From Diphasiastrum complanatum (lineage: Eukaryota > Streptophyta > Lycopodiopsida > Lycopodiales > Lycopodiaceae), in assembly GCA_029204225.1 (NCBI GenBank), contig CM055094.1, forward strand, positions 15,380,928-15,444,927: 64,000 nt of DNA. The letters run 5' to 3'. The notes beneath the pieces were generated by a model. That model was given only the letters and a program-made list of their open reading frames with translations, was not told the origin of the DNA and did no database searches. Position numbers and translations under genes: made by a program. Shown here one piece after another: positions 1 to 12,967 of the stretch (the stretch's first letter is position 1; each line of letters starts with the position of its first letter).

Positions 1-136
1 CCTCAGCAATGAAGCCATTGTTGGGTGTGTAATTCTTGTTGGTGAGCAGCCTTTTCGCTTGTTAAAGAGGGTTAGAAAACTAGATATGTACCTAGCTATG
101 CCAAGTTGCTAGATTTAGATGCATTCTACTTTTTTT

Positions 137-212
137 CCTAACTCTACTACACTTTAACACTACTTCCACTAACTCTAATCCACTTAACACTACTTCCACT
201 AACTCTAACCAC
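137..212. repeat. Short tandem repeat, about 31 bp unit
   Basis: The phrase ACACTACTTCCACTAACTCTAA occurs in near-identical tandem copies just before the (GA)n tract. Similar wording (taactctaacatccattaacactac) recurs near 39990-40050, where it lies in the presumed LTR of another gypsy element. This suggests both stretches come from related LTR sequence. No coding content. Confidence 0.6.
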
Positions 213-235
213 GTGCATTCATCTTGATAGAGGGT

Positions 236-344
<109 letters not shown>

Positions 345-364
345 TAGAGATGGAGGTTAGCTCA

Positions 365-705
365 AATGCTCAATGTCATGTTTATGGAGAAACTTTAACT
401 AGCATAAAGCAAAAATAATGGAAACTAAAACAACAAGAAAATCACAACAAGAGCATAAGCAAGATTGATTAGCAAATGAGGATGCTTAAGCTCACAAAAT
501 AGTAGAGTCTCTTCCTCTCTATTAAGCATGGAAATGGGTTACAAATGGTGCCTTTTTATCTTTGGGGTGGCCCTTGCCCCTTGCTTCCTATTGGCTACTT
601 GCAAAAGATGGGATTGTAATCCACACCATCCACAAGAAACACAAATGAATCTATGGTGTAGGAAGAAACACACTTCACCTACCACCATTTGACTTTTGAC
701 TGATC
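365..705 (-). repeat. LTR-like arm, inverted copy of 3190-3515
   Basis: Read on the minus strand, this stretch matches 3190-3515 on the plus strand. Shared landmarks are gtcaaaagtcaaatggtgg, ccaataggaagcaagggg, an aaaaaggcacc stretch, agactcta, and cttgc-tgctcttg followed by agttaaagtttctcc. The copies are clearly diverged. An LTR of a minus-strand gypsy element, or one inverted arm of a rearranged element, would explain it. The exact ends were not determined. Confidence 0.6.
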
Positions 706-766
706 CCAAAAAACTTAGTAACTTAACTTAAACTTAACTTTGGCCTTCTAATATTATTTTTATTAC

Positions 767-1983
767 ATGGCCCAAAGTCAAGTTTATTGCCAAAGTTATT
801 TATTTACAAGTGCTCACTGGGCCATGGGCTTACGCGCGCAGGATGTCACGACCCTTGCAACTATTTTCGGCTTATTTATTTATTTACACTGTCATACCCT
901 CAATAGAGGATCAGACAGTATCCTTAGAAGATGTATCCTTCCACATGAGGCCATCCAAATTATCTCAATTTCGCATGAAGGCATGGGTGGTGGTCACTTT
1001 GCATCTAACATTACAGTTCGCAAGATCTTGCAATCAAGATGTTGGTTGCCAACGATTCATAAAGACACAGAAGAATACTTGAGAAAGTGCAATGTGTGCC
1101 AACGAGCTAGGAGACCAACAAGATTGAACTATGATCTACTACATACAGTTCTAGCTCAAGCACCATTCGAGAAGTGGGGATTGGACTACATTGGTCCTAT
1201 CCACCCATATGCAAGAAGTTCACAAGCCTGACACATCATCGTGGCTATGGATTATCTCACCAAATGGGTAGAAGCCAAGGCAATGCGAACAACTGACGCT
1301 CGAGCTACTGCCAAATTCATATATGAAAACATCATAGTGTGCTTCGAATGCCCGATAGAGATAGTCACCGATTGTGGAAGCCATTTCGTCAATGAGACCA
1401 TTAAAGTCCTATTGGAGAAATTCTTTGTGATCCATATATTCAGCACACCTTATTATCCTCGTGTCCAACAAGATCGTATGTAGCGTTATCATGAAAATAG
1501 TTGAACCTAGCAGATCTAATTAGGAGCACAAGTTACATGCTACACTGTGGGCATTCACGACAACATACAAGGGAAACACTGATCAAACGTCCCATTTCAG
1601 TTGGTTTATAATCATGATGCAATAATGCAAGCAAAGTTTCTGGTGCCATCATTAAGAGTTGTCGTAACATAGCACCTTGATGAATCCAAATCTCTACAAC
1701 TATGCCATGAAACATTACACAAACTTTGCGAGACATGCATATTGGCTGTACATGCATTGGAAATTGAGAAAGTGCGACATAAAGCATGCATGATCCTTGA
1801 TTGCACAAGAAGGATCTTCTTTCTGGAGATCTGGTACTCATGTATAAAACCAAGGCGATCAAGGGAAAGTTGAAGTTCACAGGCAAAGGCCCGTATCATG
1901 TCAAAGAGATCTTAAGCCATGGAGACATGAACCTTGAACAACTTGATGGGACACCATTTGACACACCCATCAACAGTATTTGA
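767..1983 (+). pseudogene. Ty3/gypsy integrase (pol 3' part), decayed
   Basis: This is the C-terminal part of a Ty3/gypsy polyprotein. The zinc-binding H2C2 domain is readable near 975-1110 (His in SHEGMGGGH, then KCNVCQ). It is followed by the integrase core with GLDYIGPI (first catalytic Asp), IVTDCGSHFVN (second Asp) and a YYP-QQ stretch. Around 1801-1983 is a GPY/F-type C-terminal module (GKGPYHVKEI, then LEQLDGTPF). In-frame stops at 1229-1231, 1481-1483 and 1981-1983 and a poorly readable stretch at 1500-1800 show it is dead. RT and gag are absent upstream, so it is a 5'-truncated remnant. Confidence 0.88.
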
Positions 1984-1989
1984 CTTCAC

Positions 1990-3189
1990 AAGTACTAGCC
2001 ACCACAGTAAGACAAATCTAGCTTGATGATGACCAACAATGCATACAAGGATCAGATCACCCATACAAGAGTCATCACATCTAGATCTAAGCGAAATCCA
2101 TCAAGATTTAGCAAGATCGGACAAGATTTGGATAGATCAAGCAAGATCCATAAGATCCAAGTAGGATCTAGATCCAAATGGGATCAGAAAGATAGCAGAT
2201 CATTATCAGACACCACGTAGCCTCTAAAAATGAAAATATGATATGATCTCAAGAAAAAACACCAAAAATAGAAGTAAAAGTCACTTAAACTGATGGATTA
2301 GCTACCAAACGTTCATGAAAACTCTCACAGAGACATCCATAGTCAAATCTGACTGAGATGGACCTACAAAAATCTTTGTGAGTTACTTGTCAAAAATCCA
2401 TCAAATTTGAGTGTCTGCGAGAGTTCAGGAAAGCAGAATCTAAGGAACCTTCACTAGACATCAAAATCTTCAAATCAGCCTTCGCAGACAACAAAAATGA
2501 AATCAAGACAGTGAAATTGACCTACCTACATGGTCAGATCTTGAAAATTTGATATATAGAACAAGTTGTGTGAGAGTTCCCTTCCTACAAGAGTTCAACC
2601 CTCGTTGAGCCTATTGAACCTTCGCAAACCTTTGCAGGGCAGTCAAATCAGCTCAAGAACTCTCGCAGACTTCTCTGGGGTATTAGAATTTATTAAAGAA
2701 GGTCCCAACAAAATTTGTTTTGGAATTGAGCAGTGGAAAGTGCAATTTCATCCGGGCAACACCTCACGAAGTAGCACCGTACCGACCGGGCCCACGGAGA
2801 TGACATCGGCCTACCAGATCTTGGAAATTTTTGTCCAGGATGTGGTGGCAACCAGAACTATATTGGATGGCCACGTATGGGAACTAGCTATGAGCAAAGA
2901 TCACCCAACTCCAGCAGGACCTACAGATAGCTCAACAACATGAGCTAGTAGAGAAGAAAGAAGTGTGTAAACTGAAGAAACATGAAAAGATCTCCAGAGG
3001 TACATCAAGGACCTCTCAAAATCTGCAACAGACGCCCAAGCAACCGTCCAGGAGATCCAAAAGCAAGTAACGCAATGCCTCACTCCGCTCCAGACTCAGC
3101 TACAAGTATATGAAATGGAAAATCAATGCCTGGGAGCGGAGTGCAGGTACTACAAGATGAAAAGATTGTCTGGCTAGCTCAATCAATTA
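1990..3189 (+). other. Untranslated tail of gypsy element, unknown ORF-like stretch
   Basis: This lies between the integrase remnant and the downstream LTR-like arm. An open stretch at 2566-2943 has no recognisable domain. The DNA repeats short words such as AACTCTCGCAGA and AACCTTCGCAGA (2310-2680), similar in style to the GTTCGCC words near 38800-39540. It may be the 3' spacer of the element. No function is claimed. Confidence 0.4.
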
Positions 3190-3515
3190 ATTAGTCAAAA
3201 GTCAAATGGTGGTAGGTGGGGTGTGCTTTTTCCTACACCATTAATTAGTTTGTGTTTCTTGTGAAGGGTGTGGATCTCAATCCCACCTCTTTCAAGTAGC
3301 CAATAGGAAGCAAGGGGCCAGGGCCATCCCCAAGATAAAAAGGCACCTATTGTACACCATTTTACATGCTTATTGGAGAGGAGGAGACTCTAGTTTTGAG
3401 AGCTCAAGCCACCTTATGTGCTATTCTTGCATGCTCTTGCTTTTTCATTGTGTTTTCTATTTGATTTCCATTTGTCATTTTTCTTGCTTTCTAATAGTTA
3501 AAAGTTTCTCCCACT
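3190..3515 (+). repeat. LTR-like arm (3' LTR of the 0.8-2.0 kb gypsy remnant)
   Basis: Plus-strand copy of the sequence found inverted at 365-705. Its position just downstream of integrase and spacer fits a 3' LTR of the plus-strand gypsy remnant. The far end is uncertain and could reach about 3620. A clear polypurine tract and TG...CA ends were not identified. Confidence 0.5.
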
Positions 3516-3780
3516 ACAAGAGGACGAGAGATTACCAATGCTTTTTTTGAGCGTTTCTTTGAAAGATAGTTTTGAAAATGAGCCGCAGGGGGAGCAGAGT
3601 GCTCGAGCCTCGGGTCCGGTGTTTGGCCTTGGTATAAGCCTACCAAATTTGAACTTGTTTTTGACACATTTATAGAGAGGGATATAGAGGGTTATAAATT
3701 CACTAAGAGCCTCAAAACATACATCAGAATACTGAAGCTAATTTGAGGGGTATACCAAGGCTGACGTTGTTCAGCCTTTG

Positions 3781-3990
3781 CTAGTTCACAGGGTTTGCAT
3801 ATAACAACATATGACTTGACATATGGCTTGAGATTTGGCCAATAAAATTCTTTTTTAACCAAGTCCAGAGTCCTGTGTATACCGGGATGTTTAGCACAGG
3901 GTATGTCATGACATTCAAATAAAATCTTACGTTTGAGCTCATCATCACCAGGTATGCAAGCTTTCCCATTCCAAAATAGTAATCCATCTC
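3781..3990 (-). pseudogene. Ty3/gypsy integrase N-terminal fragment
   Basis: Minus-strand reading, partly in another frame, resembles the HHCC zinc module that begins gypsy integrase (the HPG.HRT-like stretch and WPNL.P.VKSYV style residues). It lies downstream of the RNase H at 4212-4481 and belongs to the same truncated element. The catalytic core of integrase is missing; the element ends here. Confidence 0.6.
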
Positions 3991-4211
3991 AAATGGTGAA
4001 CTGTTCTACAATCTTCTTATCTTTCTTAGTTAGTTGAGTCCCCTGTGATTCTGACTCAACACTGTCTACATTTCTTCCGGTCTGAACAATGTTCCAAATG
4101 TGACCAAAATGGGAATCTGATTCATATTTTTCTCTTAACGAAAGATATAGATCCGTAGAAATCTGGGTGAATGACGTTCAGTTCACCGATCTAACTAAGA
4201 GCATCTGCAAC

Positions 4212-4481
4212 TTAATTAGAGCTGTCTCTTATGTAACAGATTTCATGATTGAATTCTTGCATCAATTCAGCCCATCGAGCTTTTCTCCCCCGAAGATCAT
4301 GTTGATTACATAAATACTTAAGAGGCTGGTGATCCGTATGCACTACAAACATACTACCATACAAGTAGTGTCTCCGGGTTTTAAGTGCATGGATTACAAC
4401 AAACAATTCCTTTTTCTGCGTAGTATAACGCAACTGAGGACCAGTGAAATTTTTGTTCTCAAACGCTAGTGGCCTATCCAT
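4212..4481 (-). pseudogene. Ty3/gypsy RNase H domain
   Basis: RNase H of the RNase_H_like type that follows RT in Ty3/gypsy pol. RPLAFENKNFTGPQ, YTTQKKELFVVIHALK and VHTDHQPLKYL are diagnostic family motifs; the Asp of HTDHQ and the Glu of KKEL are catalytic-type residues. It continues the RT at 4755-5738, separated by a frame break. The next expected motif (DALS) is interrupted by a stop. Confidence 0.9.
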
Positions 4482-4754
4482 TTTTACTAGAACCGCTCCA
4501 ACTGCACATCACTTGCATCTGTTCTCACGACGTAAGATAATTCTGGACTTGCAATTTGTAACACGGGAGCTGAAACAATCATTGTTTTAAGTTTCACAAA
4601 ACATTGATTCAATTCCTCATTCCAAACAACAGGCAGGGACTAGGTTGATTCCTCTTGAGTCTTTTTATTAACAAACCCTTTTGTCAAATTATTAGGTGGT
4701 GCTGCTAACTTAGCATAATCCTCAATAAATCTCTTGAAGAAAAGTGTAAAAACT

Positions 4755-5738
4755 TTAAAATGACTTTACTTGCCTCACAGTTCCCGGAATTGGCCACTCA
4801 ATCACAATGTTGATTTTATCCTCATCAATCTTGATCCCATTTACTGTGATCTTATGACCGAGATAAAGTAACTCTTGTTTAAAGAATTCACACTTGGACT
4901 CTTTAGCGTAGAGTAACTCTCGACGGAGTTTTATCAAGATGATTTTTAAGTGTTCTACATGTTCCACCAAGGATTTACTGTAAACGAGAATGTCGTCTAA
5001 AAAAACAACCACAAACTTTCCCAAATATGGATGAAATAAATCATTCATCATTTGTTGGAACATTGTTGGAGCATTCGTTAATCCAAATGGCAACACTAAG
5101 AATTCATAATGACCAAATCTAGAATGAAATCCTGTCTTTTGGACATCTTCTGACTTAATTCTTATTTGATGGTACCTTGTCCTGAGATCTATTTTGGTGA
5201 AATACCATGCTCTACTCAAGCGATCTACAAGGTCATCCATCCTGGGTAATGGATATTTATTTTTGATAGTCGCTTTATTAAGACCCTTGTAATCCACGCA
5301 CATCCAAAAACCTCCATGTATATTCACTTTAAGAAGGACATGAGCACCTGATGGTGATTTACTAGGTTGTATATGTCCCATCCTCAGATAGTTTTCTATT
5401 TGATTTGAAATCTCTGTCTCCTCTTTCTGAGAGGACCTATAGGGTTGTCTAGAGACAGGTTGACTTCTTGGAATTAACTCAATCATGTGGTCTACTAACT
5501 TAGATGGTGGTAAACCATGAGGTAATTCAAATGGAAAAACATTCCTAAATTCATTTATGATCTGTTCTTTTACTACTTGTTCATGATCTAAATTTACTGA
5601 GTTAAGAATTGATGAGAATTCACAACCATTTAGATTCATTTCAAGAACATCCACAACTGGAATAGCACATATTGAAAAAACTTCATACTCAAAATAATTC
5701 AAAGTTTCCATTTTATTAACTGTAGAAATCTGATCCAA
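4755..5738 (-). pseudogene. Ty3/gypsy reverse transcriptase
   Basis: A 327-codon open stretch carries most of an RT. In order it shows PYRSSQKEETEI, the GFWMCVDYKGLN block, KYPLPRMDDLVD, FTKIDLRTRYHQIRI (first catalytic Asp), LPFGLTNAP, and FVVVFLDDILVYS (the FLDD form of the YxDD active site). The product would copy element RNA into cDNA. Upstream lie protease remnants and gag; downstream, RNase H. The reading frame is broken before RNase H. Confidence 0.93.
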
Positions 5739-5902
5739 CGGACGTACAAAATTACTGTCAAATAATGTAACTACCTTATCACCCTCCTTGAAAGTAAGAA
5801 CATGCTTTCAAAATCAATTAGCAAATAAGGCTATTTACTAAATAACCACTCATAACCTAAGATTAAATCAGTACGGGCTAAGTCTAAAACATGAAATTTA
5901 AA

Positions 5903-7119
5903 TTATTCTGTGTGTCCTTGTATTAAAACTGGGAGCTTCGAGACTTTTACGTTCCAAGTCTCCAACTTTGCTCCTGAAGCTAGATAAACTTTATATATAT
6001 GATTGTTGGCTTCAGTTTCCAAGCTGAGTTTCTGCACAAGATGAGAATTGATAAAATTATGAATTGATAAAATACTCACTTCTTGATCTTTAATTGTGCC
6101 AATTAAACGGAAAAGTTTATTAGGCAAGAAAGAAGTAGTACTAAAAAAACATTCACACTCACAATCAGTCAGGTTAATTTCCAAATTCTTACCATTGCAT
6201 CTTGGGATTTCAATCATGTGAGCAGACACTTTCTTCCTTTCTAGACAAAATTTCATCATATGTCCAGGCTTTTTACAGACGAAACATAAGTTCTCTTTCT
6301 TAGCCTTTTTTCGGGACATAGATTTCTTAAATCTCTGTTTCTTCGGCTTCTTGGGTTCCGATCCTGCTTGATCTAATTCGTCAAAATATTTTGCTTGGTC
6401 TGGACCGTGCTTCTTATCCTTCTTGGTTTTCAAAGTGGTTGGAATTTGCGCAAACTGCTTCCTGGATGCAACCAATGTGGAATCATATGCTTTCGCAATC
6501 CAAAACGCATCCTCGAGGCTTTGAAGCACATTTTGCCTGCATTCGTTCTGATAGTCGGTTGGCAAACCTAGGACAAACTGTCAAAGTGCCAACTTCACAT
6601 CGAATGATGGAGCCATATTCCATAGGTCCATGAATTTCTGGATATAAGAGTTTAAACTCTTTGTACCAATCCTGCAGTTCAGGAACTTCAGGTAGCAGTC
6701 AACATCATTAGCAACTATGAAAGATTTCTTGAAAACTTTCGTAAACGCATCCCAAGTAATTGGCTTCACCCGTAAATCTCGCCACCACGATGACACTTTG
6801 TCTCGTAAGAACAACATGACACTTGCAATTTTCTTCTCATCAGAAACACCGTGCAGATTGAAGTAACTACTCCACTTGGCTAGCTAGTCTTCGACGACTT
6901 CATGTTTCGTCTCCTTCTTCTCTCCCGCATAAACCTCTGGTTGAAAACGAAATTGGGCAAAGACATCAATTTGACTTGATTCAACATAATCTCCATTTGC
7001 TGATCTCTCATCTGATTATGATTATTCATATCATTGAGCGTCGTACTCAACTACTGACAAATCACCATATAAGATGGCGCACCTGGATTCACATCTTGAT
7101 TTGAAGTTTCTTCGACCAT
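5903..7119 (-). pseudogene. Ty3/gypsy gag with zinc knuckle, plus degraded protease
   Basis: A plausible gag start codon is at 7119 on the minus strand. Gag is broken by stops near 7050 and 6880. The capsid-type part includes VSSWWRDLRV and WDAFTKVFKKSFI (Retrotrans_gag family). A CCHC knuckle, CFVCKKPGHMMKFC, lies near 6245-6290. Near 6035-6065 a stretch ending in HNFINSHLVQKL looks like an aspartic protease whose DSGA active site is lost. These parts precede RT at 5738 in the usual gypsy order. Confidence 0.85.
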
Positions 7120-7129
7120 CTCGATATAT

Positions 7130-7440
7130 CTATCCTAGAAATTACTAAATTTAGTTAATATCAAATTTAACTCATAGTGAAGTACAATTGACCAAAATTG
7201 ACTAAAATTGACTCCAACATGGTCAAATCACTATTTTTAATCAATTTCATAGATATTACAAGAAACTGAAAAAAACTAAAAATTTTGAATTTTCGCACTT
7301 ACAATTTTTCTAAAGAAATTTTTACGTTTCCTAAAAATTCGTAAAAAACCACTGTCAGATATCAAGCAATTGAAATCGAAAATTCGATTCACTGTTTATT
7401 CTTAATTTATTACATTAATGTCTATCAGACATGCAAGACA
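7130..7440. other. Non-coding junction between opposed gypsy remnants
   Basis: AT-rich DNA with repeated TTGACTAAAATTGACT words, between the gag start of the minus-strand gypsy element and the plus-strand element beginning near 7440. It may hold LTR or leader remnants. No gene seen. Confidence 0.5.
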
Positions 7441-7639
7441 TGCTTGGAATCAGAAGACTATTTGTTGAAGATGAATGCCAACTACAGGAAGCAGTTCTAG
7501 AGTTGTGAGCGATTGGAAAGATATCGGAAGCTTTAAAAAGATTTTCTCAAAACTCTTTAGGAATCTATTCGGAGTGGCACATCACCTTTCACTAACTATC
7601 AAGAAGTTGAAACTTACTCGATAATCTTCTCATTAAACT

Positions 7640-9968
7640 TGATAGCATGCCTAAAATAGTTTTTCCTGATATTCCTTACACAATTGAACAAGATATCTCT
7701 GAACTTGATCCAAAGCTACATGTACCAAATATAGAGGCTCCACCAGCGCCAAGATTCACACCTATATCCAAGATCAAGTACTATGACTATTTCAAAGGCA
7801 CATCGGACAGTTATATGTCATAGTTTGAATCCATTGCCATTTCCAATAAGGAAGGAACAGTTGCGGACAAGCTTCGAGAGACAATCCTTAAGCACTTCCG
7901 AGAAATCGAGTATTCAACATGGGTGCTTTCCTGACTAAATTATGTGCGAAGAAAGACAAAGAATCTCTGCGCAGGTATATTTACAAAGTTCAAAATCTTA
8001 TTGGCAAGCTAATGGGAGAATATCCAGTCGCCATGCAAAATCGAATGGTACTTGGCAGGCCTACCTTCAAAGATGGATTGATATTGTCAACAAGGTCAAA
8101 TGGACTCATTGTCCAACGTTATCAAATCTGCTGAAAATTTTGAAACATCGACCATCGCAAGGAAGAGCAAGGCTATACCCAAGCCAAAGAAGAAGAGTTC
8201 GAAGATTGAGGATTGTCAATGGAAAACTGTGATTCATCTTCTGACTCCGATTCAAGTTTGAATCTACTTCGTCAAATTTTGATACTTCCAAAGATTCGAA
8301 GATTGTTAAATGAGAGAAAATTAAAAAGAAGTCGAAGAAAGCCAAACTTGTGCAAAAATCTTACAAAAATATGAATTTCTTGTAGATTTAACTTCTCAAA
8401 TGCATGATTTTCAAGTGCAAATATAGAAAGTGAAGGAGAAACGAAGAAAGTTGCTCTTATGGTGTACCATATGCAATTCCTCATGACATACTCATACTGA
8501 TTGCCCACATAATCTAGTGGCTTATGTGGAGTATAACAACCCTGGAGAAATACTATATTTATGCTAAGCTGATGGAGAAGAGTCTTGTTCTTTTATACAA
8601 GGCAATCAATCACAAATGCAGCAGTCAAAACTAAAGTTTGCTCCTAAGAGATTTGTTCCTATGCAAACTGTGGCACCAATGCTGAAAGTTGTATATGCTA
8701 TACCAAATCTGCAACCAAACTGTGTGCCCAGAACCGATTTCGATTGTGGGGTGATGCGGGAGATTATGCACCAGAATGTCCAGAACTGAGAAGACAAATT
8801 GGCTATACACCTTTATGTTCAAACTGTTCAGCGAAAAGACATATTAATACAAAATGTCCAAAGCCATTAAAGCCAAAAATTCTAGTCAAAATGGTTCAAA
8901 CCCCGACAGCACCAGTGTGGAGAAAGATCAACAAATTCACCAAAGGATGTTGTTGTATAATGAGTTGAGAGAACTAAAGAACAAGTCTCGATTCAACTCG
9001 ATTCGAGTTGGCCAAGTGATTTGGAAGTGAAAAAAGCTTCAACTAGAAGTAAATCTGGGAAGACCAAATGAGCTATCAAATCCGAAGTCTCAACAAAGGC
9101 ATACAAAGATGGAATCAAAATCTTCCAAAGAGGACAAGTCTAAAATGCCTAAGTATGACTTTGATTTTGACAGGAATGCGAAGAAACTCTTTGAAAAAGA
9201 TATTGCTTTGGAAGTGAAAGATTTATTTAATGAAGAAGTACATGAAGTCGAGCCTGAAAAGAAAGTGATTTTCAAAGAAGATAATATAAAATCTTCAAAA
9301 CTGTCGCAAGTTGTTGTCGACTCTATGCCAAAGAAGTCAAAGGATTACAATATTGTCGATGATATTGGAGATTTTCAACCAAATATTACTTTTGAGCAAC
9401 TTCTATCTGACAATAATTATTATCGAAATCAACTAAGGACACTGATACAACCAAAGCGCAAACGTAAGCAGAAGTTACCAAAGATCAATCTATTGCGAGT
9501 CGATATGGGCGACCTCGGTGCTCTTGAAATTGATCTTACTATTGAAGGTTGTCTGATTGAAAAAGTTTTAGTTGATTCAAGATCGAGTGTTAATATCAAG
9601 ATCTGAAGATACATCGTATGCACGTGGACTAATTGACATTCAACCTACTCAAAGGAAAATTAAGTTTGTCGACTCGACAAGGCGAAAACCTGTCGGCCGA
9701 ACTCAAAAGAGTAAAAGTACAGAATGAATCGTTTATAATGAATTTCCTAGTGATAAAGACTATCAGAGATCCGACGCATTTTGTAGTCATCGAAGGCCTT
9801 GGTTATACCAAGCCAATGTCATTGTTCACTGGAAAAGGAAGGAAGTACACTTTCCAGCCGACAAGACAAACATCACATGTTATATATAAGTATGAAGATA
9901 AAACACCAACTTCTAAGACAAGTTTTACTTCAGAAGCAGATTCTTTCTTTGTGAAATCGACAGAATAA
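7640..9968 (+). pseudogene. Ty3/gypsy gag-protease remnant
   Basis: Several open pieces in one orientation. A gag-like region with stops and frameshifts covers 7640-8230. A CCHC knuckle, CSNCSAKRHINTKC, lies near 8818-8860. A lysine/aspartate-rich linker (9109-9500) leads to a retropepsin-like site, VLVDSRSSVNI, near 9568-9600, where the usual Gly of D-S/T-G is Arg. A second protease half follows at 9633-9968 after a frame break. The order gag-knuckle-protease and the RT start downstream make this a decayed gypsy element. Confidence 0.75.
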
Positions 9969-10149
9969 GATGACATACATGTGAATTATTTTGAATGCTA
10001 TGAAGTAGATGAATAGAATCATCTTCTATTGCAGAAAATAGAGTTTCCAATAGAAAAGTTCTTGTCTACTCATTGACTAACATGACTGAAGGAATGATAA
10101 AACTTGATGATGTTATTGACATAGCTGTTGCACATGATAAAGTACTGAA

Positions 10150-10380
10150 AACCTTTCAATATTTGTCAAATGCCAAACTACGGCTATATACGGACTTATT
10201 ACGAGAATACCAATATGTGTTTGCCTGGACCATGCACGAACTTAAATGAATTCCGAAGGAATTCGGTGAACACCGAATCAACTTAAAACTGAATATAGTA
10301 CCGATTCGACAAAAACAATATCGACTAAATTCGAAGTATTCTTTAATGGTCAAGAATGAGCTAGATAAGCACTTAATGAG
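10150..10380 (+). pseudogene. Ty3/gypsy RT N-terminal fragment, truncated
   Basis: Plus-strand reading shows YVFAWTMHELK, a stop, IPKEFGEHRINLKLN, then PIRQKQYRLNSKYS. This is the conserved start of plant gypsy RT (the FAW...LKGI...EHRI...P.RQ..Y block). It stops about 80 residues in, before any catalytic Asp, because unrelated sequence begins near 10385. It belongs to the gag-protease remnant just upstream. Confidence 0.8.
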
Positions 10381-10384
10381 ATGA

Positions 10385-10649
10385 ACAATTGGAACACTTT
10401 AAGGGATCAACAGATGGAGGTACTATTAAATCAAGTTAAAACTTTGTCTTCGTCAAATTTGGGCTTTAAGACTGAAAATCTTGGCGTGCTCAACGAAAAA
10501 ACTGAAGCGGGAGAGGCAAAACTTTTGAAATCACTGTATGCTTATAGTGAAATATGAGGCGGGACGATTTTTCAATGTGACATAAACATTACAAAAGTAA
10601 GGAATGCTAGATCTATTCATATTGATTTACTGTAGGTAGATTCATTTAC
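10385..10649. other. Gap before the 10.65 kb gene
   Basis: AT-rich DNA without recognisable coding motifs. It contains the left boundary between gypsy-derived DNA and the unusual multi-gene block. A GAGGCGGGACGA stretch at 10555-10566 is the only GC-rich spot. Terminal repeats were looked for by eye and not found. Confidence 0.4.
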
Positions 10650-11269
10650 ATGATTGTAGCTTTAACAATGGCAATGTTCCATTTGCATGTTGCTCTTCCG
10701 ATGGAATGCACTCCAATTATTAAGAAAAATGCAAAAGTTGTAGAGAATGTTGCAGCAATAGTTAGAGAATTGAGAATGAAAAATCATATGAATATAGATT
10801 TGTGGGTGGATGGATCAATTTATCCTAATGATCCAGCTACCAATTTGTGTCCAGATTTTAAGTCCGTAACTCATCTTCTCAGATATGTATGTGAAGGAAA
10901 TAGCGGATTACTTAGATATTGTCAAAGGTTGCGTGATATTGGATTGCATATCATATCTTGTCTGAATCAACAATTACAGTTTGCTAATCAACTATTGCTT
11001 CATTATGTGCAACACACTAGTGCTGAAAACAATGCACTCAAGAATGCTTTGTCAGAGTTGAATGCTACTGTCACTACTCTTCGCGGATCAAACCAAGAAA
11101 TGTTAGAATCAATGGAAAAGTTGCAATCCGAGAGTTTAAAATCTGTTGTTGATCTAAAAGTTATCAATAAGGCAATGATGAAGAGGAATAGAAAGAGAGT
11201 ACCGATGAAGAATATTGATGACCTATCTACACATAGCGGCAATCAAGAAAAAAGAATCTAAACATTCAA

Positions 11270-11388
11270 GTATGTTGTCATCTAAACTACTTATTTGATT
11301 TGTATATGTCATTTAAGTTTGATTTGCACTTGATAACATAAATTATTTATTTACTAAACATAATTTGAGTTTCATATGTTTGTTGCAG
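11270..11388 (+). other. Probable intron 1 of the transposase candidate
   Basis: Begins GTATGT and ends TTTGTTGCAG. It is AT-rich with a pyrimidine-leaning 3' end and separates two coding-like stretches. Confidence 0.5.
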
Positions 11389-12047
11389 ATCATGTTTGGT
11401 GGCAAAGAACTATTTAAAAAATCGTTCATTAATTGAATCATCTTTAAGTCATGTTTTACCAAGAAAGTCAGCAAAGAAAATGATAAAAAAATGCTCAATT
11501 TGAAAAAATGAAAAATGAAATTGTAGAGACTGTTTTGATTAAGGTTTAATCATACTTGGATGCGAATGTGATACAAGGTGCATGTGATGTATTTGGAATT
11601 AGCAGAAATGCTTATTCTACTTTTTTTAGAATAGTTAAAGAAGCTTTTTCTCAAGTGATGGTGAAGAAAATTAATCTTCCGCGTCCATATCGGGTAAGAT
11701 TAGCTAGAAATATTTATAATGACAGAATGTTCAAAGTAGTTGGCCAACCACTTCATATAGCTGAATTATACAAATCAGAATATGGTGAGCTCAATAACAA
11801 CGATTGCAATAATATTTTCCTTGATATTGAAAATGTTCGAAAATACATTATTCGATTCTATAAACTAGATGAACATCAAGTAAATGGAAAGATCATTATT
11901 GTAATAAAATTGGATGAATCTGAAATCATAAAGGATCAGAAGTTGGAACATGTGAGTGTCACTTTGATGAACAAAATTTCAAATACAGATGATCAAACGT
12001 TTAGTGTTCAATCGGAAAATCGCATATGGTGGTTGGCGGCATTCCAA

Positions 12048-12142
12048 GTATACATTTCAATTTTCATTTAGAATATCTATATTAACAATTCATACCTTGC
12101 TAATTTTTATTGACATGTCATGCATTACTTATTTCTCTACAG
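12048..12142 (+). other. Probable intron 2 of the transposase candidate
   Basis: Begins GTATAC and ends TTTCTCTACAG. Removing it joins the AAFQ end of one exon to VLKEDHK of the next in frame, which supports splicing. Confidence 0.6.
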
Positions 12143-12967
12143 GTCTTGAAAGAGGACCATAAAATACTATCATGGATATTTTCATGAACAAATTATGGCG
12201 AAATTATAAAGAGACATTTGGAGGGTGAGAAATTTATAGTCGAAAACCATGGAAGTTTTTAAATTCAATGGCACCTTGTAGGGGATTTGAAAACATTAAA
12301 ATGTATGAATAATGTCTCTCATGGAGCAACATCAAAGCATCCATGTCTTTATTGCATGAAGGATTGTTACAATATGAATTTGGGACGATCAACAAACACT
12401 GGCCCAACACGAGAAGCTGAAGATCCAAATATGAAAAGTGTTCTGCCAATTCCATTAAAATATGTTCACATACGCACATTGCATGCTGAGGTTCGTATTA
12501 CTGAAAAACTAATTTACCTGCATATTCTACTAGCATGGAATCATAAACCAGAGTCAGTGGCCAAAGCAGCAATTAGGAGTTTGGAAATAGTTCTGTCAAA
12601 TGCAAGACTACATAAAGAGAATGTCACGATTGAAAAAAGTGACAGACTCTCCGGAAAAAAAGGAAACGTTCCTAATAAGCCATCAATTGGAGGTGCTAAA
12701 GCAAGAAGATTCTTATCCAATCACACATGCAAAGAATCAAGTGTCAGATATATAATTTGGAGAGAAATTGTTCAAGCCACACGAACATTGGAAGAAAATA
12801 ATCGAGTGGAAAAAGGACAAGTGTGGACCAACTTAGACAAACTCATAGGTGTTATCAAGAAAGAAAACCTATCATCAGAAGATATGAGGACTTTGCAAAA
12901 TCATTGCACCACATTTGTAAAATATGTACATGATTGTTGGGGAAAAGACAACGTTACTCATTACATG

